This document shows, piece by piece, positions 1-8,060 of a DNA stretch of 15,933 bases. The number at the start of each line of letters is the position of its first letter. Position 1 is the first letter of the stretch. The translations under genes were made by a program, and so were the position numbers. The notes beneath the pieces were generated by a model that was given only the letters and a program-made list of their open reading frames with translations, did no database searches and was not told the origin of the DNA. Source of the DNA: Bacteroides sp. (lineage in GTDB: Bacteria > Bacteroidota > Bacteroidia > Bacteroidales > Bacteroidaceae); NCBI GenBank assembly GCA_030152865.1, contig JASLIW010000031.1, forward strand, positions 1-15,933, written 5' to 3'.

Positions 1-126
1 GTTAATAATGTATTGGAAGCACATACTGCCTGGCTGTCCGCACAAGCAGATAAGATAGACGCACAAATAGAAATCAAACTCACAGAAATTTACTTCAAAA
101 AAGCACTCGGTACATTAATAGAATAA
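1..126 (+). CDS. TolC-like outer membrane efflux protein, C-terminal end (partial)
   Basis: Only the last 41 codons are in the window; the frame is open from base 1 and stops at TAA 124-126. The residues (LEAHTAWLSAQADKIDAQIE, then KLTEIYFKKALGTLIE) resemble the final alpha-helical hairpin of TolC/OprM-type outer-membrane channels, which usually ends in a short Tyr/Phe-Lys-Lys-Ala-Leu-Gly stretch. The HlyD-type adaptor gene begins 14 nt downstream on the same strand and is followed by two ABC-2 permeases, the usual company of a TolC channel in a tripartite exporter. The family call rests on this short tail plus context, so it is probable rather than certain. Confidence 0.7.
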   Translation, partial: VNNVLEAHTAWLSAQADKIDAQIEIKLTEIYFKKALGTLIE

Positions 127-140
127 ACACAAAACAACCC

Positions 141-1136
141 ATGGTCACAGAAAAACAACAAAAGAGCAATATATTACTTGCACTAATTACACTAATTCTC
201 ATCATAGCTATTGTAACAGTAGTTGGTTTTTTCTTACTTAAGAAAGGCCCTGAGATTATAGAAGGACAAGCTGAAGCTAACGAATACAGAGTATCAAGTA
301 AGGTACCTGGCCGAATTTTAGAAATTAGAGTTGAAGAGGGCCAAAAGGTACAAGCAGGTGACACACTTGCGCTATTGGAAGCACCTGAAGTTCGAGCTAA
401 GTTTGAACAGGCAAAAGCTGCTACTGCTGCCGCAGAAGCTCAAAATGCCAAGGCTATCAAAGGAGCACGTCAAGAGCTTATTCAATCGGCTTTTGAAATG
501 TGGCAGAAAGCTAAAGCTGGCTTGGAAGTGACAGAAAAATCTTTCACACGCGTAAATAATCTATACAATAAAGGTGTACTACCTGCACAAAAGCTGGACG
601 AAATAACCGCTCAAAGAGATGCGGCTCGTGCTACAGAAAAAGCCGCTAAATCACAGTATATGATGGCTGTAAATGGGGCTGAACAAGAAGACAAGCTAGC
701 AGCTGCAGCATTGGTAGAAAGAGCCAAAGGAGCTATGGCAGAGGTAGAATCATATATCAAAGAGACCTACTTAATAGCACAGATGGATGGGGAGGTATCG
801 GAGATTTTCCCTAAAATAGGTGAGCTAGTAGGTACTGGAGCACCAATTATGAATATTGCGATGCTTGATGATATGTGGGTTAGCTTCAACGTCAGAGAAG
901 ACTTACTTCATGGCTTAAACACAGGAGATGAGTTTACAGCCTTTGTTCCTGCTCTAGACAAGAAAGAAATCAAACTCAAGGTGAGTTACTTGAAGGATAT
1001 CGGCACCTTTGCGGCCTGGAAAGCAACCAAAACTACGGGTCAATACGACTTAAAAACATTTGAAGTAAAAGCTCGTCCAGTAACAGCTGTAGACAATCTT
1101 CGCCCAGGTATGAGTGTTATTTTTACAGAACAATAG
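141..1136 (+). CDS. HlyD-family periplasmic adaptor (membrane fusion protein)
   Basis: This 331-residue protein should link an inner-membrane exporter to a TolC-type channel across the periplasm. A short polar N-terminus precedes one membrane anchor at about residues 11-33. A first biotinyl-lipoyl half follows at about 48-82 (VPGRILEIRVEEGQKVQAGD). An Ala/Lys/Glu/Gln-rich helical hairpin or coiled coil spans about 84-205, the second lipoyl half about 208-240 (DGEVSEIFPKIGELV), and a beta-barrel region about 241-325 ends in LRPGMSVIF, the classic HlyD closing motif. It resembles the YhiI/YbhG type of adaptor that partners ABC-2 exporters rather than RND pumps. The ATG at 141 lies 14 nt after the TolC-like stop, and the next permease starts 15 nt after its own stop, so these genes are almost certainly one operon. 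The substrate cannot be read from the sequence. Confidence 0.92.
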   Translation: MVTEKQQKSNILLALITLILIIAIVTVVGFFLLKKGPEIIEGQAEANEYRVSSKVPGRILEIRVEEGQKVQAGDTLALLEAPEVRAKFEQAKAATAAAEAQNAKAIKGARQELIQSAFEMWQKAKAGLEVTEKSFTRVNNLYNKGVLPAQKLDEITAQRDAARATEKAAKSQYMMAVNGAEQEDKLAAAALVERAKGAMAEVESYIKETYLIAQMDGEVSEIFPKIGELVGTGAPIMNIAMLDDMWVSFNVREDLLHGLNTGDEFTAFVPALDKKEIKLKVSYLKDIGTFAAWKATKTTGQYDLKTFEVKARPVTAVDNLRPGMSVIFTEQ

Positions 1137-1151
1137 AATCTGATTCCATTC

Positions 1152-2330
1152 ATGGCAAACAAAAATATCAGCACCGGACTGTTCGCATGCTGTAAGAGAG
1201 AGTTTCATCGCCTCTATAGCAGGCCATTATACCTCTTTTGTATGGTCATCGCTCCACTGTTCTGTGTATTCTTCTTTACTACCCTCATGTCTGAAGGGCT
1301 TCCCAATCAACTTCCCGTTGCTGCAGTTGACTTGGATCGAACTTCTACATCCAGAAAGTTGCTACGCACACTTAATTCTTTCCAACAAACTAAGATTGTA
1401 GCCGAGTTCAACTCCATTGAGGGTGCCCGAAAAGCTATGCAACGAGGAGAAGTTTACGGATTCTTCTATCTGCCTAAAAGAGTATCTCGAGATGCCCAAA
1501 ACCAACAGCAGCCTAAAATCTCATTTTATACCAACAACTCGTTCTTGATTGCGGGCTCTTTATTGTTCAAGGATATGAAAACCATGGGTGAACTGGCATC
1601 AGGAAGTGCTGCACGCTCGGTTCTCTATGCTAAAGGAGCTACTGAAGAACAAGCTATGGTTATACTCAGGCCCATATCAATAGACACTCACCCACTCAAC
1701 AACCCCTGGCTTAACTATTCGGTTTATCTGTCCAATACGATTATTCCAGGTATTTTGTCTCTTATGATATTAATGGTCACGGTTTTTTCAATAGGCGTAG
1801 AGATCAAAGAAGAGTCAGCTAGACAGTGGCTACGCGTAGGGGATAAGTCTATTTTTACCTCTTTACTTGGTAAGCTACTGCCACAAGCTCTAATCTGGCT
1901 AACAATCGGCTTATTTATTCTGATTTATCTTTATGGCTACCTCTCCTACCCCTGCAATAGTGGTATCTTCCCTATGATAATAGCTATGGTGGCTTTAATC
2001 TTAGCGTCACAAGGGCTAGGCGTGTTTATGATAGGTGTTATTCCTTCATTGAGGCTAGCATTAAGTTCTGCTTCACTTTGGGGAGTGTTAGCCTTTTCCA
2101 TCACAGGGTTTTCATTTCCGGTAATGGCTATGCACCCTACTCTTCAGGCTTTATCCAACCTATTCCCACTTCGGCATTATTTTCTAATTTATGTCAATCA
2201 AGCATTAAATGGATATGCCATGTCTTATGCTTGGACAAACTACCTAGCGCTACTCATATTTATGATACTACCTCTTTTTATATTAAAGAGATTACAGTAC
2301 GCATTGGTCTATTATAAACACATGTCCTAA
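1152..2330 (+). CDS. ABC-2-type transporter permease (first of two)
   Basis: This is a 392-residue inner-membrane protein with ABC-2 exporter architecture: one transmembrane helix at about 25-46, a large extracytoplasmic domain at about 50-190, then five helices near 194-216, 242-262, 273-297, 303-326 and 363-380. The soluble domain contains the usual pattern VAAVDLDRTSTSRKLLRTLN followed by a segment ending GEVYGFFYLP, as in YhhJ/YbhS/YbhR-like permeases. No Walker A or ABC signature is present, so it must borrow an ATPase from elsewhere. Its TAA shares one base with the ATG of the next permease (TAATG), which indicates translational coupling and probably a heterodimeric pore. The substrate is unknown; relatives export drugs, lipids or polymers. 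Confidence 0.9.
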   Translation: MANKNISTGLFACCKREFHRLYSRPLYLFCMVIAPLFCVFFFTTLMSEGLPNQLPVAAVDLDRTSTSRKLLRTLNSFQQTKIVAEFNSIEGARKAMQRGEVYGFFYLPKRVSRDAQNQQQPKISFYTNNSFLIAGSLLFKDMKTMGELASGSAARSVLYAKGATEEQAMVILRPISIDTHPLNNPWLNYSVYLSNTIIPGILSLMILMVTVFSIGVEIKEESARQWLRVGDKSIFTSLLGKLLPQALIWLTIGLFILIYLYGYLSYPCNSGIFPMIIAMVALILASQGLGVFMIGVIPSLRLALSSASLWGVLAFSITGFSFPVMAMHPTLQALSNLFPLRHYFLIYVNQALNGYAMSYAWTNYLALLIFMILPLFILKRLQYALVYYKHMS

Positions 2331-3574
2331 TGAAAGAGCAGAGTCTAATTAATAAAATAAAAGAGGGTATTTACGACCTCTTCTACATCTGGAAAGAAGA
2401 ACTTATCACTACTTTTAAGGATGAGGCTGTCCTGACATTCCTTATTCTTTTACCCTTAGGCTATCCCATTCTATATGCCTTCATCTACACGAACGAGGTG
2501 GTAAGAGAAGTACCAACTATTGTGGTAGATCACTCTCAAAGTAGTATCAGTAGAGAGTTTATACGTAAGGTCAATGCAACACCTGATGTGAATATTATAG
2601 CTCACTGTACAAACATGGAAGAAGCCAAAGAATATATGCGTCAGCGAGAAGCTTATGGTATCATGTATTTCCCGCGTGAATTTAGCACCAATCTTGCTAC
2701 AGGCAAACAAAGCCAAGTAAGCTTATTCTGCGATATGAGCGGCTTACTCTATTACAAAGCTATTGTTATGGCCAATACAGCAGTCTCTCTAGACCTCAAT
2801 AAAAACATCAAAATAAAATTAGCTCAAAACACAACAGATAGAGAAGATGAGATCACAGCATACCCGATCGAGTATGAAGATGTAGCTCTCTACAACCCAG
2901 CTAATGGTTTTGCAGCCTTCCTTATCCCTGCTGTATTGATACTTATTATTCAGCAAACTTTACTTCTGGGGATAGGCACCTCTAATGGAACAGCAAGAGA
3001 GAGTAATCGATTTAAGGATTTAATACCTATAAATAAGCACTACAACGGAACTTTACGCATCATCTTAGGCAAAGGACTCAGCTATTTTATGGTCTATATC
3101 TTATTGGCTCTGTATGTGGTTTGTGTAGTACCTAAGTTTTTCACTCTTCCACAAGTAGGGCATGCCATGAACTTAATTCTATTCATTATACCTTACCTAG
3201 CAGCTTGCATCTTTTTTGCCATGACAGCCTCTGTGGCCATCAGAAATAGAGAAACCAGCTTATTGGTTTTTGTCTTTACCTCAGTGCCACTACTATTTAT
3301 ATCAGGTATCTCTTGGCCTGGGGCTGCAGTTCCTGAATTTTGGAGGTATGTATCGTATCTTTTCCCCTCTACCTTTGGGATCAATGGTTATGTGCGATTA
3401 AATAGTATGGGTGCATCACTACACGAAGTTTCATTTGAATACAAAGCCCTATGGCTACAAACTGGGTTTTACTTCTTTACGACATTCTTTGTGTATCGAT
3501 ATCAAATCATACTTTCACGTAAACACATCATTGAGGAATATAAAGAGCTCAGATTGAAAAGAAATAAAGCATAA
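2330..3574 (+). CDS. ABC-2-type transporter permease (second of two)
   Basis: This 414-residue paralogue of the preceding permease has the same layout: an amphipathic N-terminus, a helix at about 34-52, an extracytoplasmic domain at about 55-190 (PTIVVDHSQSSISREFIRKV, then EAYGIMYFP), and helices near 195-215, 247-266, 280-302, 309-327 and 373-390. The motif SGISWPGAAVPEFWRYVSYL before the last helix is typical of ABC-2 permeases. A basic, charged cytoplasmic tail (about 391-414) ends the protein. The start ATG overlaps the previous stop by one base. It is the last gene of the exporter run and is followed at once by a perfect palindrome terminator. There is no ATPase domain. The two permeases presumably form a heterodimer served by the HlyD adaptor and TolC channel encoded upstream. 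Confidence 0.9.
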   Translation: MKEQSLINKIKEGIYDLFYIWKEELITTFKDEAVLTFLILLPLGYPILYAFIYTNEVVREVPTIVVDHSQSSISREFIRKVNATPDVNIIAHCTNMEEAKEYMRQREAYGIMYFPREFSTNLATGKQSQVSLFCDMSGLLYYKAIVMANTAVSLDLNKNIKIKLAQNTTDREDEITAYPIEYEDVALYNPANGFAAFLIPAVLILIIQQTLLLGIGTSNGTARESNRFKDLIPINKHYNGTLRIILGKGLSYFMVYILLALYVVCVVPKFFTLPQVGHAMNLILFIIPYLAACIFFAMTASVAIRNRETSLLVFVFTSVPLLFISGISWPGAAVPEFWRYVSYLFPSTFGINGYVRLNSMGASLHEVSFEYKALWLQTGFYFFTTFFVYRYQIILSRKHIIEEYKELRLKRNKA

Positions 3575-3606
3575 AAATAGGGAGAACTAGTTCTCCCTAT
3601 TTTTAT
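3571..3606. terminator. Bidirectional terminator, 36-bp perfect palindrome
   Basis: Two 18-nt arms (first arm ATAAAAATAGGGAGAACT) are exact reverse complements with no spacer. The GGGAGAAC core is flanked by A5 on one side and T5 on the other, so a hairpin followed by a U tract forms in transcripts from either strand. It lies between the convergent second permease (overlapping its stop codon) and mrp, and should end both operons. Confidence 0.9.
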
Positions 3607-3630
3607 ATTCATATGTTAAGTCTCACTTAG

Positions 3631-4740
3631 TTAACGCGTAGTAATCTCAACGATTTGGGTAGGATCTTGACTTTCATTCCGTTTATCTACCTGCACCACT
3701 ACTTGCTCTGCCACAGCCTTAAATGCTGCACCAGTAATTGATTCTTCATTCAGAGCGACAGGCTTACCCTCATCTCCTCCTTCACGAATACTCTGAACGA
3801 TAGGAATCTGTCCCAAGAGGGCTACTCCCATCTCATCTGCTAGTTTCTTAGCTCCGTCTTTACCAAAAATATAATATTTATTCTCTGGAAGCTCAGCAGG
3901 TGTAAACCAAGACATATTTTCTATAAGCCCAAGGATAGGTACCCCTACCTTATCATTGGTAAACATGTTAATACCTTTGCGGGCATCAGCTAGGGCCACA
4001 TCTTGAGGCGTACTTACAACCACTACACCTGTTAGAGCCAAAGTCTGTACAATGGTCAAGTGAATATCACTTGTGCCAGGAGGCAAGTCTATCAATAGAT
4101 AGTCTAAATCACCCCAATCCGCGTCACCAATCAACTGTTTAAGGGCATTACTCGCCATACCACCTCTCCACAAAGTAGCTTGGTCGGGATCGACAAAGAA
4201 ACCTATAGAAAGTAGTTTTACTCCATATTTAGAAATAGGTGCTATGAGCTCTCTACCTTCTACCTCAACTAAAATAGGCCGAGCATCTTCTACTTCAAAC
4301 ATCTTAGGCATAGATGGACCAAAGATATCAGCATCTAATAAACCCACTTTATAGCCCAGCTTGGCCAAAGACACGGCTAGGTTGGAGGCTACTGTAGACT
4401 TTCCTACTCCCCCCTTACCAGAAGAAACACCAATAATATTTTTTACTTGAGGCAGTAATTTACCTACTTCTGGACGTACTGCTTGTTTGGTACTTACCGA
4501 AATATTACCCACGATATCTACCTCCTTACCCACATAGGTAAGAATAGCAGTTTCTGCTGACTTAATAACAGACTTAATAAACGGATCGGTAGGCTTTTCA
4601 AATAGAATAGAGAAGGATACTTTATTCCCTTCTATTCGAATATTGTCATCGACCATATCCGCCTCTACCAAGTTTTTTCCATTACCTGGATAGCGCACAG
4701 TCTTCAGTGCATCTAAAATCAATTTAGGATATAATGTCAT
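3631..4740 (-). CDS. mrp: Mrp/NBP35-family P-loop ATPase (ApbC-like)
   Basis: This cytosolic 369-residue protein belongs to the Mrp/ApbC group, whose members are usually described as Fe-S cluster carriers or scaffolds. Residues about 1-85 form a MIP18/DUF59-type domain, followed by an NBP35 ATPase domain from about 100. That domain has the deviant Walker A SSGKGGVGKST (106-116), the switch DADIFGPSMP (136-145) and the Walker B-like LLIDLPPGTSD (215-225). The oddity is at about 274-293 (ENMSWFTPAELPENKYYIFG): the CxxC pair seen here in E. coli Mrp is absent, and I find no cysteine anywhere in the chain. Relatives in Bacteroidales appear to share this WFTPAELP wording, so it is probably a lineage feature, not damage. 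It is last in the mnmA-to-mrp run, 8 nt after trmB. Family certain; Fe-S role doubtful. Confidence 0.95.
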   Translation of the reverse strand: MTLYPKLILDALKTVRYPGNGKNLVEADMVDDNIRIEGNKVSFSILFEKPTDPFIKSVIKSAETAILTYVGKEVDIVGNISVSTKQAVRPEVGKLLPQVKNIIGVSSGKGGVGKSTVASNLAVSLAKLGYKVGLLDADIFGPSMPKMFEVEDARPILVEVEGRELIAPISKYGVKLLSIGFFVDPDQATLWRGGMASNALKQLIGDADWGDLDYLLIDLPPGTSDIHLTIVQTLALTGVVVVSTPQDVALADARKGINMFTNDKVGVPILGLIENMSWFTPAELPENKYYIFGKDGAKKLADEMGVALLGQIPIVQSIREGGDEGKPVALNEESITGAAFKAVAEQVVVQVDKRNESQDPTQIVEITTR

Positions 4741-4748
4741 ACTTTTAA

Positions 4749-5507
4749 TTATTTACTGGTTTGTAAGCCACTTCGCTTACTTCTATTATAACTTCGATAG
4801 GAATCTAATTCAATTTCCACATCTGGTTCTACTAAATCTCCTTCTTGAGGAAGCTGAAATTTGATATACTTAATAGTTAAACCCCTGGCTAACCACTGTT
4901 GTTCGTAGTAGGTTTGAATACCTAGAATATCATCTACTAAATCCGAGTGATACAAATCATCTGTCGCATACAGTACAGGTAGCTTATTCTCCTCAATCAT
5001 ATAATTGGTATAAGTGAACATGAAGTTGCTATCTGTTTTAACATGAATTACTCCATGATCTACCAAGAAGTGACGATATCTCTCCATAAAAAAGGTAGAG
5101 GTCAAACGCTTCTTCACCTTTTTCATCTGGGGATCAGAGAAGGTGAGCCAAATCTCACTTACCTCATTTTCGGCAAAGAAATTAGCTATAATCTCAATAT
5201 TAGTTCGTAAAAAAGCTACATTTTTCATCCCTTTATTTAAGGCGTCTGTAGCTCCTGACCACATTCTTGCACCCTTAATATCCACACCTATAAAGTTTTT
5301 ATCTGGAAACATCTCTCCTAAACCTATGGTGTATTCACCACGTCCGCAGCCCAATTCCAACACAATTGGATTGTCATTCTTAAAAAAATTACGATTCCAA
5401 TTGCCCTTCAGCTCGAAGGGTTGTTTTTGAGCAATGTGATAAGGATACTCAAACACATGCGGATAAGATGCCATATCAGCAAACTTCTCTAGTTTACCTT
5501 TACTCAT
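4749..5507 (-). CDS. trmB: tRNA (guanine-N7-)-methyltransferase
   Basis: This enzyme makes m7G at position 46 of the tRNA variable loop using S-adenosylmethionine. The 252 residues show the SAM-binding motif VLELGCGRGEYTIGLG (49-64), the acidic loop NFIGVDIKGARMW (71-83), the TrmB hallmark region LTFSDPQMKKVKKRLTS (121-137) and HVKTDS (155-160). The hallmark differs from the E. coli FPDPW..KxRHxKRR form: Ser replaces Pro, Gln replaces Trp, and the Arg-His pair is missing, although the Asp-Pro and the basic run remain. An N-terminal extension of about 40 residues (YPHVFEYPYH) precedes the core. It sits 33 nt after ilvE and 8 nt before mrp, and no promoter is seen in either gap, so cotranscription is likely. 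Confidence 0.94.
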   Translation of the reverse strand: MSKGKLEKFADMASYPHVFEYPYHIAQKQPFELKGNWNRNFFKNDNPIVLELGCGRGEYTIGLGEMFPDKNFIGVDIKGARMWSGATDALNKGMKNVAFLRTNIEIIANFFAENEVSEIWLTFSDPQMKKVKKRLTSTFFMERYRHFLVDHGVIHVKTDSNFMFTYTNYMIEENKLPVLYATDDLYHSDLVDDILGIQTYYEQQWLARGLTIKYIKFQLPQEGDLVEPDVEIELDSYRSYNRSKRSGLQTSK

Positions 5508-5540
5508 GTATATAGTTCAGTTTAATAAAGTAAATGTTAA

Positions 5541-6560
5541 TTAATCAATCTGTGTAATCCAGCCATATTTATCTGGCTCATCACCATATTGTATTGCTCT
5601 AAGCTTATTGTATAGCTGCGTGCTATATTTTCCTGCTTGTCCATCTTTAGCTATAACATAAGACTTATCTTCATCCAAATCGTCAATACGCTCTACAGGA
5701 CTAATAACAGCTGCTGTTCCACAAGCTCCAGCCTCATCAAAGGTAGCGAGCTCTTCAACGGGTACAGGGCGTCTCTCCACAGTTAGGCCTATCTCCTTAG
5801 CCAGAATCATCAGGCTATCATTAGTTATAGAGGGTAGAATAGACTCAGATTTAGGCGTAATGTATGAGGTACCACGGATACCAAAAAAGTTGGCTGGGCC
5901 ACACTCATCCAAATACTTCTTCTCTTTTGGATCGAGAAATAGAACGGCAGAATAACCAAGAGAAGCAGCATGTTGACCAGCACGCATTCCAGATGCATAG
6001 TTTCCACCTACTTTAATACGACCCGTACCCTGTGGAGCAACACGATCATACTGACGTAAAATAGCATATGGACTAGGCTTGAATCCTTCTTTGAAATAAG
6101 GACCTACCGGTGTAACCATCACTACAAACATAAACTCATCTCCGGGATAAACCCCTATTTGTGGCGCAGTACCTATCAATATAGGACGAATATACAAAGC
6201 AGCACCACTCTCATAGGGAGGTACAAAGCGCTCATTAAGTTCTACTGCTTTTTTCACTGCCTCTACAAAACGCTCTACAGGAAGCTTTTGCATGCATATT
6301 CCCTCACAAGAACTCTGCATTCTTTTGGCATTATCTTCTATTCTGAAAATACGTACTTTCCCGTCTTTACCTCTGAAAGCTTTCATGCCTTCAAAAGCCT
6401 CTTGACCATAATGCAAACAAGTAGCAGCCATATGAATATTTAAATACTCATCACTACTCACCTCTAACTTACCCCATTTTCCATCTCGGTAGTTTACTCT
6501 TACATTATAATCAGTTTTGATGTAACCAAAACCTAATTTTGACCAATCTATTGAATTCAT
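5541..6560 (-). CDS. ilvE: Branched-chain amino acid aminotransferase
   Basis: This PLP-dependent class IV aminotransferase carries out the last step of Leu, Ile and Val synthesis, or the first step of their breakdown, with 2-oxoglutarate/glutamate as partner. Its 339 residues match the longer branched-chain transaminase subgroup (about 330-360 aa), not the roughly 300-residue E. coli type. Visible landmarks are LHYGQEAFEGMKAFRGKDG (49-67), RPILIGT (125-131), the PLP lysine in GRIKVGGNYASG (180-191, Lys183), ECGPANFFG (219-227) and the phosphate/substrate loop GACGTAAVISPV (278-289). The start ATG is 35 nt after the xseB stop and the trmB ATG is 33 nt after its own stop. No TAnnTTTG box is seen in the xseB-ilvE gap, so it is probably read from the mnmA promoter. 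Confidence 0.96.
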   Translation of the reverse strand: MNSIDWSKLGFGYIKTDYNVRVNYRDGKWGKLEVSSDEYLNIHMAATCLHYGQEAFEGMKAFRGKDGKVRIFRIEDNAKRMQSSCEGICMQKLPVERFVEAVKKAVELNERFVPPYESGAALYIRPILIGTAPQIGVYPGDEFMFVVMVTPVGPYFKEGFKPSPYAILRQYDRVAPQGTGRIKVGGNYASGMRAGQHAASLGYSAVLFLDPKEKKYLDECGPANFFGIRGTSYITPKSESILPSITNDSLMILAKEIGLTVERRPVPVEELATFDEAGACGTAAVISPVERIDDLDEDKSYVIAKDGQAGKYSTQLYNKLRAIQYGDEPDKYGWITQID

Positions 6561-6595
6561 ATTCTTAATTTTTTATTGACTTCTATTTATTTGGA

Positions 6596-6814
6596 TTATT
6601 GAAACTCTTCCTTATGCTCATCCAGTAGTTTTTCAACCTCTTGATTCACAGAATTCAGTGTTTCTGAACAAAAGCGAATTAACTCATTGGCCTCCTTTAC
6701 TTGATTGGTCAAAGAGTCCATATCCAAATCTTGCTCTTCTATCTGTTTTACAATTTCTTCTAAGCGCTGTATCGCTGTAGCATATTTTTTTGGTGCTGTA
6801 TTCTTCTTAGTCAT
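6596..6814 (-). CDS. xseB: Exodeoxyribonuclease VII small subunit
   Basis: This 72-residue, mostly helical protein has the XseB pattern: YATAIQRLEEIVKQIEEQDL at about 11-30, then a second helix through LIRFCSETLNSVNQEVEKLL (about 45-64). It corresponds to the small subunit that coats the XseA coiled coil in exonuclease VII, which degrades single-stranded DNA in both directions. Its ATG lies inside the end of xseA, an 8-bp overlap, so translation is coupled, as befits two subunits of one enzyme. The length is normal for the family. Confidence 0.93.
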   Translation of the reverse strand: MTKKNTAPKKYATAIQRLEEIVKQIEEQDLDMDSLTNQVKEANELIRFCSETLNSVNQEVEKLLDEHKEEFQ

Positions 6815-8060
6815 TTGTATCTTTCTTTTGTATCACTGTAGATAAACTTCCATCTTTAAGCATAATCGTCAAAGAGGAATCTAGCTTTACATCCTTCACA
6901 GAACTAATAGCTCGGCCTTGTTGGAAGACCAAAGCATACCCCTTTTTCATCACTTCAAAGGGCGAAACTCCTTTGAGCTCTAAAGATAAGGTGTTTAAGC
7001 GATGAGTCTGCTCTTTAAGGTAGTGATTTGTTGCTGAAATTAATTGCCTTTGCAGAGACTTTAACTTATAGTCCTCACTATTTAAGGCAAATAAAGCCAA
7101 CTGAGGAATCTGTTTTTGAAGCTGCATCAAATAATCACTTTCTCTTTTTAAGCTCGTTTGAACGGCTTGTTGTAGGCGATTCTTCAGATTATCTAGGCTA
7201 GCTATTAAATCGACCATCCTGCCCACCAAAAACTCTGCTGCCGCTGTTGGAGTCTTCACACGAGTATGTGCCACTACATCTAAAACGGTATCATCACGTT
7301 CATGCCCTATACCTGTTATAATAGGCATGGGGAATTGTGCACAAGCCGCAGCTAAAAGATAAGTATCAAAACCACTTAAATCTGAGCTAGCCCCACCCCC
7401 ACGGATAATAACAACCACATCAAACTCATCTTCCCGATCAAGGATTTGATCTAAAGCAGCCAAAACCGTAGGCTCCACCTGCTCTCCCTGCATCAAAGCA
7501 GGAAAAAGCTCAGCATAGAAAGGAATACCCCAGCTGTTGTTAAGAAGTTGTTCGCAAAAATCCTCATAGCCAGCTGCTGTAGCAGAAGATATTACAGCTA
7601 TGCGCTGAGTTAATAGAGGTAATTCCAGCTCTTTGTTAAGTGTCAGAACGCCCTCCTTTTCTAGCTGCTTTATAATCTCAGCTTTTCGCTTTACCATATC
7701 TCCTAACGTATAAGTAGGATCTATATTTTGTACAGTCAAGCTGTAGCCGTACAACTCATGAAAGCTTACATTGACCTCAACCAAAACCTTTAAGCCAGAA
7801 CGAAAAGTCTCACCGGTACTCTCTTCAAAGTAGGGCTTTAAGAGATTAAACATAGAGCTCCAAATTATTCCTCTTGCCTTAGCTAGCATAGCACCAGAAT
7901 GCTCATCTTTTTGAATAAATTCAAGATAGCAATGTCCGGATGCATTGGAACGCACATCACTCAACTCTGCTTGCACCCAATAGGAATCAGGCAAACAGGC
8001 TTCAATGCCTTGGCGTACCAACGCATTTAAATCTAGCAGTGATAATGCTGTATTACTCAT
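6807..8060 (-). CDS. xseA: Exodeoxyribonuclease VII large subunit
   Basis: This is the catalytic subunit of exonuclease VII, a cytosolic nuclease that degrades single-stranded DNA to short oligonucleotides. Its 417 residues begin with an OB-fold (about 1-115; YWVQAELSDVRSNASGHCYL). A linker follows, ending in the conserved RIAVISSATAAGYEDF (153-168). The catalytic domain carries IIRGGGASSDLSGFD (218-232) and GIGHERDDTVLDVVAHTRVK, then TPTAAAEF (250-277), with the conserved His253 and Asp257/Asp261. A helical, coiled-coil C-terminal part runs from about 285 to 400. It is shorter than the 456-residue E. coli protein, mainly in the coiled coil. Its ATG overlaps the protease stop by 4 nt (ATGA) and its end overlaps xseB by 8 nt. 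Confidence 0.96.
   Translation of the reverse strand: MSNTALSLLDLNALVRQGIEACLPDSYWVQAELSDVRSNASGHCYLEFIQKDEHSGAMLAKARGIIWSSMFNLLKPYFEESTGETFRSGLKVLVEVNVSFHELYGYSLTVQNIDPTYTLGDMVKRKAEIIKQLEKEGVLTLNKELELPLLTQRIAVISSATAAGYEDFCEQLLNNSWGIPFYAELFPALMQGEQVEPTVLAALDQILDREDEFDVVVIIRGGGASSDLSGFDTYLLAAACAQFPMPIITGIGHERDDTVLDVVAHTRVKTPTAAAEFLVGRMVDLIASLDNLKNRLQQAVQTSLKRESDYLMQLQKQIPQLALFALNSEDYKLKSLQRQLISATNHYLKEQTHRLNTLSLELKGVSPFEVMKKGYALVFQQGRAISSVKDVKLDSSLTIMLKDGSLSTVIQKKDTND

Noticed and set aside
5143..5430. A 95-codon plus-strand open frame opposite trmB
   Set aside because: It is a shadow of the conserved trmB coding region, with no family pattern.
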